NCBI GenBank assembly: GCA_905221605.1
Contig: CAJNDS010002144.1
Span: 137,501-197,500 of the forward strand
DNA length: 60,000 nucleotides
Source: Symbiodinium natans
Taxonomy: Eukaryota; Sar; Dinophyceae; Suessiales; Symbiodiniaceae
Direction of reading: 5' to 3'
Shown: positions 1-11,975 of the stretch, piece after piece
Numbering within the stretch: position 1 is the stretch's first letter
How the letters are laid out: every line of letters begins with the position of its first letter
Notes under the pieces: generated by a model
Database searches by the model: none
Told to the model about the DNA's origin: nothing
What the model saw: the letters and a program-made list of their open reading frames with translations, nothing else
Made by a program: the position numbers and the translations under genes

Positions 1-621
1 CGAAGCACTGAAGCAACATGCAAGCCCGAGTGCAGCAAAGGCTAACAGCAAGACATAGGGACACGATGATCGGAGGAGTTGTGGCATCAGTCGCAGTCTT
101 TTGTCCGTCCTGCATGGAATGGCCATGTGTGTGGCTGGCTGCAAGACGACAAAACTAGAGCTGGCCCTTGTTGAGGTGTGGCGGCACGTTGCGTCGGAGG
201 TCAAACCGTGAATACCCCAAACAAAAAGGAAGAGGGGTTCAAGGGGGGGTGTATGGAACCCAAGGTCCCCCCAACCCTCCCACCTACTCCCTAAGGGTCC
301 TTATAAGCTTCCTCAGGTACCTACCCCTTCCCTATGAAGCCCTAAACCCTAAACCCTAAACCCAAAAAACTAACAAGCCCCAAACTCCAAACCCTACAGC
401 CGCAAGCCCCCCCGAGATCCCTAAACCCTCAAACCCTGAACAAACTCTACGCCCAGAAGCCCTGGAGCCCTAAAACCCTAAAACCCTTAAAAAAAACCCT
501 AAAACCCTAAAACCCTTAAAAACCATAAGCCCTATAAACCCTCTAAACCTAAAACCCTAAAACCCTTAAACCCTTAAAAAACCCTAAGCCCTAAACCCTC
601 AACGTTAAACCCTAACCCCTC

Positions 622-745
622 AACCTAAACCCTAAACCCTAAACCCTAAACCCTAAACCCTAAACCCTAAACCCTAAACCCTAAACCCTAAACCCTAAAC
701 CCTAAACCCTAAACCCTAAACCCTAAACCCTAAACCCTAAACCCT
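622..745. repeat. CCCTAAA array
   Basis: Near-perfect tandem CCCTAAA, followed after a 100-bp unique island by a TTTAGGG array (853-984). The two face each other as an inverted pair. Confidence 0.97.
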
Positions 746-852
746 GAGACGAGACCCTGAGACCCTGAGAATTCCCAAGGGCCCAGCGCGGGGGCCGAAA
801 CGGGAGCCGCACGCGAAGCGCCCCCGCTGCCGCCTCTCCGAAGGCTCATTTG

Positions 853-984
853 ATAGGGTTTAGGGTTTAGGGTTTAGGGTTTAGGGTTTAGGGTTTAGGG
901 TTTAGGGTTTAGGGTTTAGGGTTTAGGGTTTAGGGTTTAGGGTTTAGGGTTTAGGGTTTAGGGTTTAGGGTTTAGGGTTTAGGG
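853..984. repeat. TTTAGGG array
   Basis: Near-perfect tandem TTTAGGG ending in a C run at 985-996. Confidence 0.97.
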
Positions 985-1349
985 CCCCCCCCCCCCCTGA
1001 ACAGTCGAGGCTGGGGTTGTTGCTCCTGTTTAAGGGTCCAACATTACAGTTTAATTAGGGTTCAGGGTTTCTGTCAAGGGAGGAGGCTAGGGTTATGGTC
1101 TGGTGTTTTGGTTTGTAGGGCTTTGAGGGGGGTTCTTGGGGGAATCGGGTATCGGGTTTATACGGGTGTTCAGGTTCAGGGGCTTTCTGCTTAGGGCTTT
1201 CAAGGGTTGAGGGTTGAGGGTTTAATTAGGGTTTAGGGTTTAGGGTTTAGGGTTTAGGGTTTAGGGTTTAGGGCTTAGGGTTTGGGGCTTAGGGGAGGAG
1301 CTCAGGGTTTTGGGGTGCTTGGGACTTAAAGCCTGTAAGGTTGGGTACT

Positions 1350-1464
1350 AAGACCCGGAAGTAAGCTAGGAATAAGAAGGGCACCCTGCTTGGTTTTTTA
1401 AGGGGGTTGTAAGGGAACCCCAAGCCTAAAAAAAGGAAACAAAGGGCCTACTCCCGGTCCTAGG
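1350..1464. mobile_element. Short inverted-repeat element (family C), copy 1
   Basis: AGACCCGGAAGTAAGCTAGG at the left and GGCCTACTCCCGGTCCTA at the right form near-matching inverted ends. About 110 bp; A-rich right half. Relatives at 6828-6935, 9220-9326, 36180-36267 and 50553-50715. Confidence 0.78.
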
Positions 1465-3469
1465 GTATTTAGGGCAGTTCGGGTTCGGGGTTCTGAAGCT
1501 TCGGTTTTAGGTTTAGGGTTTAGGGTTTAGGGTTTAGGGTTTAGGGTTTAGGGTTTAGGGTTTAGGGTTTAGGGTTTTAGGTTTTAGGGTTTAGGGCGTC
1601 GAAGTTTGGAGATTCGGTGGAGCTGCTAAGGGTTGTTTTGTCGGGTGTAGGGCTCCGGGCTTTGAGTTTGCCCTGGGGGCTTGAGGGGTTAGTTTGAGGC
1701 ACACACTTAGGGTGGGTCGGTGGGGGATGGCCAATACGCCCTAAACCCTAAACCCTAAACCCTAAACCCTAAACCCTAAACCCTAAACCCTAAACCCTAG
1801 GATCCCTTCTCTTCTTGTCCCCGACCTCCGGTTGCCAGCCGTCGGACCTCAGAGGTCTCAACAGGTTTTAGGGAAATGCTAGTTCGGGTTTAGGGATTAG
1901 GGTTTGGGGTTTAGGGTCTAGGGTTTAGGGTTTAGGGTTTAGGGTTTAGGGTTTAGGGGTTAGGTTGAGAACGCTACAGGGGCTAAGGATTTATGGGGCT
2001 TCTAGGGCTTGGAAGAGTGTAGGGTTTTCGGGTTTTTGAAGTTTGAGGGTTCTCTTGAGGGTTTTAGGGAAGGGGGTCAAGGGTTTGAGGCTTCGAGTGT
2101 GGAGCTGTAGAGCACATTTAGGTCTTGGCGCAGGGAATTGGGCCCTCCGGCCCTAAGCCCGAAACTCTGAACCCTAAACCCTACAGCTAGCTCAAGCCCT
2201 TGCACGTCTAAATTTCGGGCCTCTGTTCTAGGATCTTCCTCATCGTCGGGTCCCCGAAATGGTTGGATATCTTAACCCTAAACCCTAAACCCTGTTTCAA
2301 GTTGTTTCAAGAGCGTCCGCGGAGTTTGCGGGAAAGGAGCGGGCTCCGTCCGCTCAACAAGCAAAAACGAAAGCCAATAAAATAAAACTGAGCTGAAGAG
2401 CTTCCAGTTTGGCAGAGCATGGGCTACACTCATTGAGGCTCCCGAGTATCGAGTAGCTGCCTGCTACAGGCGGCAGAAACCCAGAACTGCCCTTAAGAAA
2501 CTCGCACAGCCCTGAAACGCTGAAACTTCCCCAAAACCATAGCCCCGAGACCGAGACCTTAAACCCTAAATAGCCCTAAGCCCTGACCTTTGTATGACGC
2601 AAAGACAGAGAGTCTATACTAAACCCTAAAGTTTAGTTTTAACCCTAAACCCTAAACCCTGAACCCTAAACCCCAAACCCCAAACCCTAAACCCGGAACC
2701 CTGAACCCTGAACCCTAGACTCGACATGGGGATCCCGGCACGTCGCACACGCCGACCCGGATGGGTCATGTTCATCTGCGTGCCTGCACCTCAACAGCTT
2801 CGGGTTCAGGGTTCAGGGTTCAGGGTTCAGGGTTCAGGGTTCAGGCTTCAGGGTTTAGGGTTTAGGGTTTAGGGTTTAGGGTTTAGGATTTGGGGTGTAG
2901 GGTTTAGGGTTTAGGGTTTTGGGTTTAGGGCTTCTTTGTTTGGGGTTTAGGAGTTCAAGGGGGTTTAAGGGATTAGGGACTTGGGGTATAGGGCTCAGGG
3001 AATTAGGGTTTAGGATTTTGGGCTTTATTTGGGGGTTCAGGGTTTAGGGCTTCGGGAATTATCTTGGGGTTTAGGATGTAGGGGTTTAGGGTTTAAGGGT
3101 TTATTTAAGGGTGTAAGGTGTATAGGGTTCAGGGCTTTATGTAAGGGTTTAGGGTTTACGGGCTTATTTTGGGGTTCAAATAGGGTTTAAGGAGTTGGGG
3201 CATAAGGGTTGAGAGGGCCAGGGAACATATGTTCCAGTAAAATTATTGTTGCTACGTTTCTACTTGTTACTATCAGCTGCTAGAGCACGGCTCAAGCGTT
3301 TTTGTGGGATCCATTATGAAACAATCTGCACAAACCAAAAGCAGCAAGACCCAGCTCTTGAACCGTGGAACATGAATAATCAAGATTTAGGGTTTTGCTC
3401 TCGTGTTAAGCTTGCACTTGGTTTAAGACGAGGGTCATATACAAACCCTCTGAACCCCAAACCCTAAAC

Positions 3470-3672
3470 CCTACATATTCAAGTTGCAAGATGCTTGATG
3501 AGGGGCTGCAATATTCCAAGGTTCTACATCCACAACACCCACAAACACTTCACGACCTTGGTGCTGTGCAAGTTCGTAGTGCGCGCAATGCGGACAGGAG
3601 GTCGAGCAAAAGGCCGCTGGTTCCAGCCACTCTGCATGAGGAGTATGCCGGTGGAACTGCAGTGGCCCCCCA
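3470..3672 (-). CDS. Open island with a CPHC motif, product uncertain
   Basis: The minus frame is open across the island and contains FCSTSCPHCAHYELAQHQGR followed by EVFVGVVDVE. A CxxC plus VFVGVVDVE recalls thioredoxin-fold proteins, but the spacing between the two is about 8 residues too short. Two plus frames are open as well, so this may be chance. Confidence 0.2.
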
Positions 3673-4360
3673 GGTGGGGGAACCCTAAACCCTAAACCTA
3701 AACCTTCAACCCTAAGCCCTACACCCTAAGCCCCACACTTCATGAACCAGTGGTTTTCAGCGGCATCATGCATCTGATGTGCTTTTTTTTCTTGCAGCTG
3801 CCACTGATGTCTCTTAGAACCACCTACGCTTGAGTCCGAAGTCCCCGCTAAGCTGACCCAATCTCTAAACTCTAAACCACCGAACCGCCTAAATCGCCCA
3901 AAACCAGATCCGAATCCCTGAATCCTGACCCCTACGTCCGACACAAAGGAGCCTCTCGAAACCTCTGCCCAAAGGTTGCGAAACTGACGGAATGGCTCCA
4001 AGTCAAGAGCCCTGGGTTGAGGGTGGCGGGTTTAGGGCTTAGAGGGGTTGAGGGTTTCGGGTCGGGGTCTAAACCCTGAACCCTGAACCCTGAACCCTCA
4101 ACCCTCAACCCTAAAACCCACAGCCTTATGGGTTTAAAGGGTTCAGGGGCCTGGAGTTCTTGTTCAGCATCTCCTAAACCGAGCACTACGCTATTCGGAA
4201 TACACATGGGAGCTTACGAAATAAGGTACCCTAAACCCTCAACCCTCAACCCTCAACCCTCAACCCTAAACCCTTAAACCTTTAACCCTAAACCCTAAAC
4301 CCTAAACCCTAAACCCTAAACCCTAAACCCTAAACCCTCAAGACAAAATAAATAGAAATT

Positions 4361-6475
4361 GTATGTGTTATCATTATGAATTTCCCAAGTTATTTGTCTG
4401 AGCCCTAAATTCCTTTTGCCTAGTCATGGCTACGCAGTTTACTTAAACCTCCTTTGTCTGCTCGGATGCTCAATTTACTTAAACTCCTTTTTGCCTGGCC
4501 ACGGATATTCAAATTTCCTTAAACCTGGGAGCTCTTTTCAGCCCTGGGAGCTAATTTTGAGCTTTGGGAGCTAATTCTGAGCGGAGTTAACTTTGAGGGA
4601 GCTGATTTTTTGCTTCTGGGAATGAATTTTGTTTTCTCGGAGCTAATTTTGAGCTCCGGGAGTTAATTTTGAACTCCGCGAGCTAATTTTGAGCTCCAGG
4701 AGCTAATTTTGAGCTCCGGGAGCTAATTTTGAAGTTCGGGAGCTAATTTGGAGCTTTGGAGCTATGGGAGCTAATTTGGAGCTCCGGGAGTTAATTTTGA
4801 GCTCCGGAAGCTAATTTTGAGCTCCGGGAGCTTATTTTGAGCTCCGGGAGCTAATTTTGAGCTTTGGGAGCTAATTTTGTTGGCTAATTTTGAGCTCTGG
4901 GAGCTAATTTTCAGCTCCGGGAGCTACTTTTCAGCTCCGGGAGCTAATTTTGAGCTCTGGGACCGAATTTTGAGTTCCGGAAGCTAATTTTGAGCTTTGG
5001 GAGTTAATTTCGAGCTCCCGGAGTTTTTTATGAGCTCTGGGAGCTAATTTTGAACTCTGGGAGCTAATTTTGAGCTTTGGGAGCTAATTTTGAGCTCTGG
5101 AAGCTCCGGGAGCTAATTTTGAGCTCCGGGAGCTAATTCTGAGCTCTGGGACTTAATTTTGAGCTCCGGGAGCTAATCTTGAGCTGCGGGAGGTAATTTT
5201 GAGCTCCGGGAGCTAATGTTGAGCTCCGGGAGCTAATTTTGAGCTCCGGGAGCCAATTTGAGCTTTGGGAGCTAATTTTGAGCTCTGGAATTAATTTTGA
5301 GCTCTTTGTATGTGTTATCATTATGAATTTCCCAAGTTATTTGTCTGAGCCCTAAATTCCTTTTGCCTAGTCATGGCTACGCAGTTTACTTAAACCTCCT
5401 TTGTCTGCTCGGATGCTCAATTTACTTAAACTCCTTTTTGCCTGGCCACGGATATTCAAATTTCCTTAAACCTGGGAGCTCTTTTCAGCCCTGGGAGCTA
5501 ATTTTGAGCTTTGGGAGCTAATTCTGAGCGGAGTTAACTTTGAGGGAGCTGATTTTTTGCTTCTGGGAATGAATTTTGTTTTCTCGGAGCTAATTTTGAG
5601 CTCCAGGAGTTAATTTTGAACTCCGCGAGCTAATTTTGAGCTCCAGGAGCTAATTTTGAGCTCCGGGAGCTAATTTTGAAGTTCGGGAGCTAATTTGGAG
5701 CTTTGGAGCTATGGGAGCTAATTTGGAGCTCCGGGAGTTAATTTTGAGCTCCGGAAGCTAATTTTGAGCTCCGGGAGCTTATTTTGAGCTCCGGGGGCTA
5801 ATTTTAAGCTCCGAAGGCTAATTTTGAGCTTTGGGAGTTAATTTTGAGCTCCGGGAGCTAATTTTGAGCTCTGACAGCTCAATTTTAAGCTTTGGGAGCT
5901 AATTTTGTTGGTTAATTTTGAGCTCTGGGAGCTAATTTTCAGCTCCGGGAGCTACTTTTCAGCTCCGGGAGCTAATTTTGAGCTCTGGGACCGAATTTTG
6001 AGTTCCGGAAGCTAATTTTGAGCTTTGGGAGTTAATTTCGAGCTCCCGGAGTTTTTTATGAGCTCTGGGAGCTAATTTTGAACTCTGGGAGCTAATTTTG
6101 AGCTTTGGGAGCTAATTTTGAGCTCTGGGAGCTCCGGGAGCTAATTTTGAGCTCCGGGAGTTAATTCTGAGCTCTGGGAGCTAATTTTGAGCTCCGGGAG
6201 CTAATTTTGAGCTGCGGGAGGTAATTTTGAGCTCCGGGAGCTAATGTTGAGCTCCGGGAGCTAATTTTGAGCTCCGGGAGCCAATTTGAGCTTTGGGAGC
6301 TAATTTTGAGCTCTGGAATTAATTTTGAGCTCTTTGAGCTCCGGGAGCGAATTCTGAGCTCTGGGAGCAATCGGGAGCTAATTTTGAGCTCGGGAGCTAA
6401 GTTTGAGCTCCGGGGAGCTAAGTTTGAGCTAATTTGAGCTCCGGAAAAGCTCCAAGAGCTAATTTTGAGCCCCCC
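4361..6475. repeat. 21-bp satellite with a duplicated ~0.95-1.03 kb higher-order unit
   Basis: The basic unit is about 21 bp (GAGCTCCGGGAGCTAATTTT plus one base) with many variants. A 180-bp non-satellite leader beginning GTATGTGTTATCATTATG starts each of two large copies, at 4361 and 5308, so copy 1 is 947 bp. Copy 2 has about 80 bp of extra units near 5811-5890. The block ends near 6475. Reading frames across it are periodic artefacts. Confidence 0.95.
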
Positions 6476-6511
6476 ACGCTGACCCTAAAACCTAAACTCT
6501 AAAAACAAAAC

Positions 6512-6584
6512 TTTCGCTCAAAACGTTTCGCTCAAAACGTTTCGCTCAAAACGTTTCGCTCAAAACGTTTCGCTCAAAACGTTA
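6512..6584. repeat. 14-bp tandem repeat CGCTCAAAACGTTT
   Basis: Five exact copies; each contains the palindrome AACGTT. Confidence 0.95.
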
Positions 6585-6827
6585 TTGGGACCCAAACCCT
6601 ATACAATTTCTATAAACCCTAAACCCTACCCCGAATAGCCCCCCGAAGAGTAGGATGCCCTTAGAATAAAGGATTTCGGAGACCCCCAACATGATTGAGA
6701 AAGGAACTGTAGGAAGCAGAACTGCAAGGGGGCCCCCAAGCAGCGGAAGCGCTTTAGGGTTTAGGGTTTAGGGTTTAGGGGTTAGGGTTTAGGGTTTAGG
6801 GTTTAGGGTCTCCCACAGAATCTTCAC

Positions 6828-6935
6828 TAGACCCAAGAGGAGCCTAGGAATCCAAAACGGTACCCTTGTTGGGTTGAAGCGGCTGATAAGGTAGCCTCAA
6901 CCCGAACAGAAGGAAAGAAGGGCCGACTCTGCGTC
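6828..6935. mobile_element. Family C element, diverged copy
   Basis: AAGAGGAGCCTAGGAATCCA ... AAGGGCCGACTCTGCGTCCG follows the same order of blocks as the other copies. Confidence 0.6.
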
Positions 6936-7720
6936 CGTTGACACTCCGTGGACAAGCTCTGGAGCCCAACCCTAAACCCTAAACCCTAAACCCTAAACCC
7001 TAAACCCTAAACCATTCTAAGCCAGATGAACCCTGAAACTCTACTCCCTGTAACCTAAACCCTCAGCCCTCAAACCTAAACCCGAACATCCCAAAACAAT
7101 AAATTGCTATACCCTTAGACCCTAAAATTTAAAAACCCCAACACCCGATACAAAAAAACACTTAAAACCGAAACCCTAAACCCTACACCCTAAAGCCCTA
7201 CAACCCTGCACCCCGAACCCTCAATGCACAAACCTAACCCCTAGAGCCCTAAAACCCACACCCTGAACCCTCACACCTAGACCTTAAAACCCCCTAAAAC
7301 CCCACACCTAGACCTTCAAACCTAAACCCTCAAACCTAAAGCCCTAAACCCTAAACCCTAAACCCTAAACCCTAAACGCTAAACCCTTGTCAGGGGAGCC
7401 CCGCGGATATCAACGAGATACCGGTTGGAGCCGGACCGGACCGTCACGTTCTCCTGGCTCCGAGAAGGAGTGGGTTAAGGGTTTCGGGTTAAGGGTTTAG
7501 GGTTTTGGGTTTAGGGTTCAGGGGTTCAGGGTTCAGGGTTTAGGGTTTAGGGTCTAGGGTTCAGGGTTTAAAGTTTAGGGTTCAGGGTTTAAAGTTTAGG
7601 GTTCAGGGTTTCCTGGACAGCCTTAAGCCGTTAGGCCTTTAAAACCCCCTGAACAGCGTTCAGCTCCAAGCACCTTTGGCCGCCGCAGACCCTAAACCAC
7701 TGCTGTTGTTTAATATAAAT

Positions 7721-8045
7721 CAAGGAGTTCCATAGCCATTCCGCCTCGCTTTGGGTGCTGCCTCGATTTTGGGTGCTGCTTCAGCGCGTGGGCTTCGCGC
7801 TGAAGCAGCACGCTGAAATTGAGGTGGAACGATAGTCGAGGTGGCACGCTGTGAAAATCAACTGGGTTTCGCTAGAAAGGCTATTTTGCTTGAGAAGAAA
7901 CATGCCAGGCCAAATTCCCGTGCCAAATGCATGCTGCCTCGATTTGGGTGCTGCCTCGATTTTGGGTGCTGCTTCAGCGCGTGGGCTTCGCGCTGAAGCA
8001 GCACGCTGAAATTGAGGTGGAACGATACTTGAGGTGGAATGACTA
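7721..8045. repeat. Duplicated hairpin element
   Basis: The perfect 14-bp stem GCTGCTTCAGCGCG / CGCGCTGAAGCAGC with a 7-nt loop occurs at 7775-7809 and 7968-8002. Both are preceded by GCCTCGATTTTGGGTGCT and followed by ACGCTGAAATTGAGGTGG, a 193-bp direct duplication. Confidence 0.92.
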
Positions 8046-8476
8046 GGGGAACCCTTGAATAAACCCCTAAACCCTAAACCCTAAACCCTAGAACCCTAAA
8101 CCCTAAACCCTAAACCCTAAACCCTAGAACCCTAGAACCCTAGAACCCCAAACCCTAAACCCTAAACCAGCATACTCCGGAAGCCCCGCAAGCTGCGAAG
8201 CCAAACCCCAAAGCAGCCCTACAAGCCGAGAACCCTACGGAACCAAGGGTTTAGGGTTTAGGGTTTAGGGTTCAGGGTTTAGGGTCTCGAGATTAGGGTT
8301 CAGGTTCAGGGGTTAAAGGATTTAGGGTTTAGGGTTGAGGGTTTGGGGACCTCAAAGATAGCACCCGAATTTTGAGAACTACCAATGTCCTCCCGAGGGG
8401 GCGGTGCTTTTATCGGCCTTGGCGACTGCGAGGAAAAGAGTCGATCCAAGAGGAGTCAAGAGATAAGATTAAATCA

Positions 8477-8578
8477 ATGATAACCTTTTGCTTAAGAAGC
8501 CCCCCCCCCAAAAAAAAAAAAAAATAGAAAATAATCATCCCGAAGATTGCCCTTACAAGGAATAATAAATAAATAAAT

Positions 8579-8609
<31 letters not shown>

Positions 8610-8690
8610 AATACATATATACTTTTTTGTATCATTTTTTTTTTGAATGGTGGGGGGGGTGTGTGTTCTTAAGCAAATAGCAGATGAGCC
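8477..8690. mobile_element. CTTAAGAA...CCCCCCA-rich element (family D)
   Basis: TTTGCTTAAGAAGCCCCCCC, an A run, a GCCCTTACAAGG core, AT-rich DNA, then GTGTTCTTAAGCAAATAG as the inverse end. Relatives: 32690-32840, 38725-38850, 44643-44830 (two abutting copies), 57420-57495. Confidence 0.75.
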
Positions 8691-9219
8691 CTGTGAAGGG
8701 GCCCCTTGGTCCCTCCCCTGCTCGCAAAGGGCTTCAGGGTTTTGCAGGGTTGAGCATCAGCCCAGAAGAGAACCTCAAAAGAACCAAGGGTTTAGGGTTT
8801 AGGGTTTAGGGTTTAGGGTTTAGGGTGTAGGGTTTAGGGTTTAGGGTTTAGGGTTTAGGGGTTCCAAGCAGCAATAATTTCGAGACCATGTAGCAATGTA
8901 GAAAGGCGGCTTTCGGCTCCTAGGTGGTCCCCCTCCAGCCCCTCAAAACCTGAATGTAAACCCTGAACCCTAAACCCTAAACCCTAAAGTGGACCTTGAG
9001 ATCGAAGAGATCTCAGTGCATTTTAGACTTGCCGGACAGCTGCATGTTTTCTTAGTAAGCCAGTATAGGGTTTAGGGTTTAGGGTTTAGGGTTTAGGGTT
9101 TAGGGTTTAGGGTTTAGGGTTTAGGGTTTAGGGTTTAGGGTTTAGGGTTTAGGGTTCAGGGCTTAAGGGCCCTAATCATTTCAATAGGGCTTTGAGGGTT
9201 ATGCAGGTATATTAATCTA

Positions 9220-9326
9220 GACCCGGGAGTAAGCTAGGAATAAAAAGGGTACCCTTCTTGGTTTTAATCGGATGATAAGGGAACCCCAACCCTAAGAAAA
9301 GGGAAGAAGGACCTACTCCCGGTCCT
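9220..9326. mobile_element. Short inverted-repeat element (family C), copy 2
   Basis: Aligns over its length with 1350-1464 (AGACCCGGGAGTAAGCTAGG ... GACCTACTCCCGGTCCTG) with a few indels. Confidence 0.78.
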
Positions 9327-9945
9327 GTAATAAAGGCGCCAGAAGGGAATGCTAGTGGTACTTATTCCGACCCCTACAGTAGGTGCGCTGGGCGATTCTC
9401 CTTCAAGTAGGTTCTTCAGCGTTCCACGGCAGTCGTAACCCTAAATGCAGAAGAAGAAAACAAACTCCTAAAGCCCGAAGACCCTAAAGCCCTAAATCCC
9501 TGAAGCCCTAAACAGATTCCCCGGTTTGCGGCGGCCGTGTTGGGAAAAGGCGCGTGCCACAATGGGGAGGTCTGAAAGCTGCCAGTACAGCATTTGGTGA
9601 AAACAATGCACGAGAAGCGCAATGCACGCAATAAATACTACCTACGTGGTCACGGTGTCCGGGGTGTAGGTTGCGGCTTCTGAAAAAGACGATAAAGGTC
9701 TGAAACAGGTTGCAGTCCGGAACCACAGAGGCTTGGGGGGGGGCTAGAAACTCCAAACCCCAGACCCTAAGCCCTAAACCCGAAACCCTAAACCCTAAAC
9801 CCCTAAAGAAACGAGCCTCGAAGCTGAACCTTAGACCGCACAGCCTGAACCCTGTAGGGTTTAGGGTTTAGGGTTTGGCATTTTGGGCGGGGGGGGGGGG
9901 GGGGGGGGGGGGCTTTGGGTGGTGCCTGGACTTTTGGGCCCCTTG

Positions 9946-10284
9946 AGGGTTTAGGGTTTAGGGTTTAGGGTTAGGGTTTAGGGTTTAGGGTTTAGGGTTT
10001 AGGGTTTAGGGTTTAGGGTTTAGGGTTTAGGGTTTAGGGTTTAGGGTTTAGGGTTTAGGGTTTAGGGTTAGGTTTAGGGTTTAGGGTTTAGGGTTTAGGG
10101 TTTAGGGTTTAGGGTTTAGGGTTTAGGGTTTAGGGTTTAGGGTTTAGGGTTTAGGGTTTAGGGTTTAGGGTATTAGGGTTTAGGGTTTAGGGTTTAGGGT
10201 TTAGGGTTTAGGGTTTAGGGTTTAGGGTTTAGGGTTTAGGGTTTAGGGTTTAGGGTTTAGGGTTTAGGGTTTAGGGTTTAGGGT
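9946..10284. repeat. Longest TTTAGGG array
   Basis: About 48 units with three single-unit variants (TTAGGG near 9970 and 10068, a TATTAGGG near 10170). It is the longest telomeric tract in the window. Confidence 0.97.
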
Positions 10285-10936
10285 AACTTTCAATCCTTTG
10301 GGAGTTGTCCAGCGCACATTGCACCAGCGAGCGCGTCAACGCTTCTTGCAGCGTGCATCTGAGATGCTGGCTCCACGCGGTGGGCACCCCGAAGCCCTAA
10401 ACCCTAAACACCCTAAAGCTGGAACCCTAAACCCTAAACCCTAAACGCTAAACGCTAAACCCTAAACCCTAAACCCTAAACCCTAAACCCTCTTCCCTAA
10501 ACACCCTAAGGCCGGAACACCCTCAACCCCGCACCGTCTTCTGGCTCGGAAGTTTCTAGCTTAGGGCTTTGGGTTGCATAGAGGGCTCAAGGCTTCCAGG
10601 ACTTAGGGAATTCTTTGGATAGGTTTAGGGTTACGGGTTTCGGGCTTAGGGCTTATAGGGTTGATAGGGTTTAAGGCTTCGGGTTTCGGGTTTATAGAGT
10701 CACGGGGCTAGTGCTTGTGGAGGGTTTAGGGTTTAGGGATTAGGGTTTAGAGTTTAGGGTTTAGGGTCTAGGGTCTAGGGTTTAGGCTTTAGGCTTTAGG
10801 GTTTAGGGTTTAGGGTTTAGGGCCTACAGCCCCTCAACCATGACAAACCTGTTGAAACTGCCTCCTATGTATGACTCTAGTCCTCTAGGGTGTGCCAGGG
10901 AGGAGCCCCTCCAGACTTTTGCTGGATGTAGCCAGA

Positions 10937-11033
10937 GCCCTAAACCCTAAACCCTAAACCCTAAACCCTAAACCCTAAACCCTAAACCCTAAACCCTAAA
11001 CCCTAAACCCTAAACCCTAAACCCTAAACCCTG
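10937..11033. repeat. CCCTAAA array beside the terminal membrane exon
   Basis: Perfect tandem units ending 12 nt before the stop codon side of the exon at 11045-11154; on the gene's sense strand it is TTTAGGG, just past the coding end. Confidence 0.95.
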
Positions 11034-11044
11034 AGCACCTCGAA

Positions 11045-11154
11045 CTAGGCATCCATTCCCAGCGCCTTCATTGCCTGCTCTGCCGGACCCTGGATCGACA
11101 CAAAGGCGAAGACAAAGGCCACGAAGAGGACGATGGCGATGACTGCGGTCTTCC
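11045..11154 (-). CDS. C-terminal membrane exon with stop codon
   Basis: After AAGCCAG the frame reads KTAVIAIVLFVAFVFAFVSI then QGPAEQAMKALGMDA and TAG. One strong transmembrane helix followed by a short tail fits the last helix of an Aa_trans protein (V-x-G-x-x-x-S-I). It is flanked by CCCTAAA repeats on its left and TTTAGGG repeats on its right. It is 12 kb from the previous transporter exon, so it may end that gene across a long intron or end a tandem paralogue. Confidence 0.55.
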
Positions 11155-11832
11155 CTGGCTTTAGGGCTATAGGCTTTAGGGTTGTAGGGTTTAGGGTTAT
11201 AGGGTGTAAGGTTTAGGGTTTAGGGTGTAGGGTTTAGGGTTTAGGGCTTAGGGTTTGGGGTCTAGGGTTTAGTTTAGGGTTTGAATGCTGTTCCCCGCGG
11301 GTTGAGGGGGGGGGGGTTCGGGTTCGGGGCTCTTTCAAGGACCTGCTCAAGCTTCACCAAAAGCATCGCACACCCATGCAATTCTGCTTCAGAGGGCCCG
11401 AACCCTAAAACATCCCAAGCCCTAAACCCTCAACCCTAAACCCTAAATTCTAAACACAACTCCTCCCCCCCCGCCCCCCACCCCCACTGCAGCACAGACG
11501 CAGGCCACCGCCCTTGTGGGAATTAGGTCCTAAAGTTCTCCTACATCCGAAGAACACCTCCTACATGTTGCTTCCCCGAAAACCTACACCCCCTAAACCC
11601 ACTAAACCCACTAAACCCTAAACCCGAAACCCTCAAACAGTTGAAGTCTCCTTGGATCTGAGCCGTCGGCACTTGCTGTCATACAGCTCCTCGCGTAGGA
11701 GGAAGAGAAGAAGCCTGGCACACCGCAACTTGCAGTGCCTCAACCTATTAGCCCTACAAGCCCAACCCTAAACCCTAAACCCTAAATCCTAAACCCTAAA
11801 ACCCAATAAGCTCCATACGCCCAAGAAGGGCA

Positions 11833-11975
11833 TACTTGGAGGTTCATGGTACTTATTAACACTTACAACTGTACTTATAACCCACTTATCAGCCCCTTAA
11901 GTGCCCTAATATGGTTGTAAGTACAGTTATAAGTACAGTTATAATTGGTTAATAAGTACCATGAACCTCCAAGTA
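11833..11975. mobile_element. Inverted-repeat MITE (family A), copy 1
   Basis: Begins TACTTGGAGGTTCATGGTAC and ends with its inverse; TA at both ends suggests a mariner-type target site. A telomeric-like TTAGGG/CCCTAA core is absent here. Confidence 0.85.

Larger units (their letters stand above)
1..4360. other. No secure gene: telomeric arrays and short unique islands
   Basis: Alternating telomeric arrays and islands of 60-250 bp (for example 746-850, 1800-1870, 2300-2520, 2705-2805, 3200-3460, 3933-4010). Several islands are open on minus between AG and GT-like sites, but no chain or family could be recognised. Confidence 0.6.
6590..9945. other. No secure gene: islands among telomeric arrays
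   Basis: Protein-like open stretches on minus at about 7385-7455, 8345-8432, 9355-9435 and 9512-9580. They are bounded by AG and in some cases GTTTAG, but cannot be linked to each other or to a family. Confidence 0.5.

Noticed and set aside
622-984. Chromosome end
   Set aside because: The arrays are short, face each other and continue into unique DNA on both sides; similar arrays recur all over the window.
4540-6475. CRISPR-like regular repeats
   Set aside because: The 21-bp units are contiguous and vary gradually, with no unique spacers; this is a satellite in a eukaryotic genome.
7729-7747. CCATAGCCATTCCGCCTCG, resembling the dinoflagellate spliced leader
   Set aside because: Only about 13 of 18 positions match the spliced-leader core and no donor or RNA structure follows; chance is likely.
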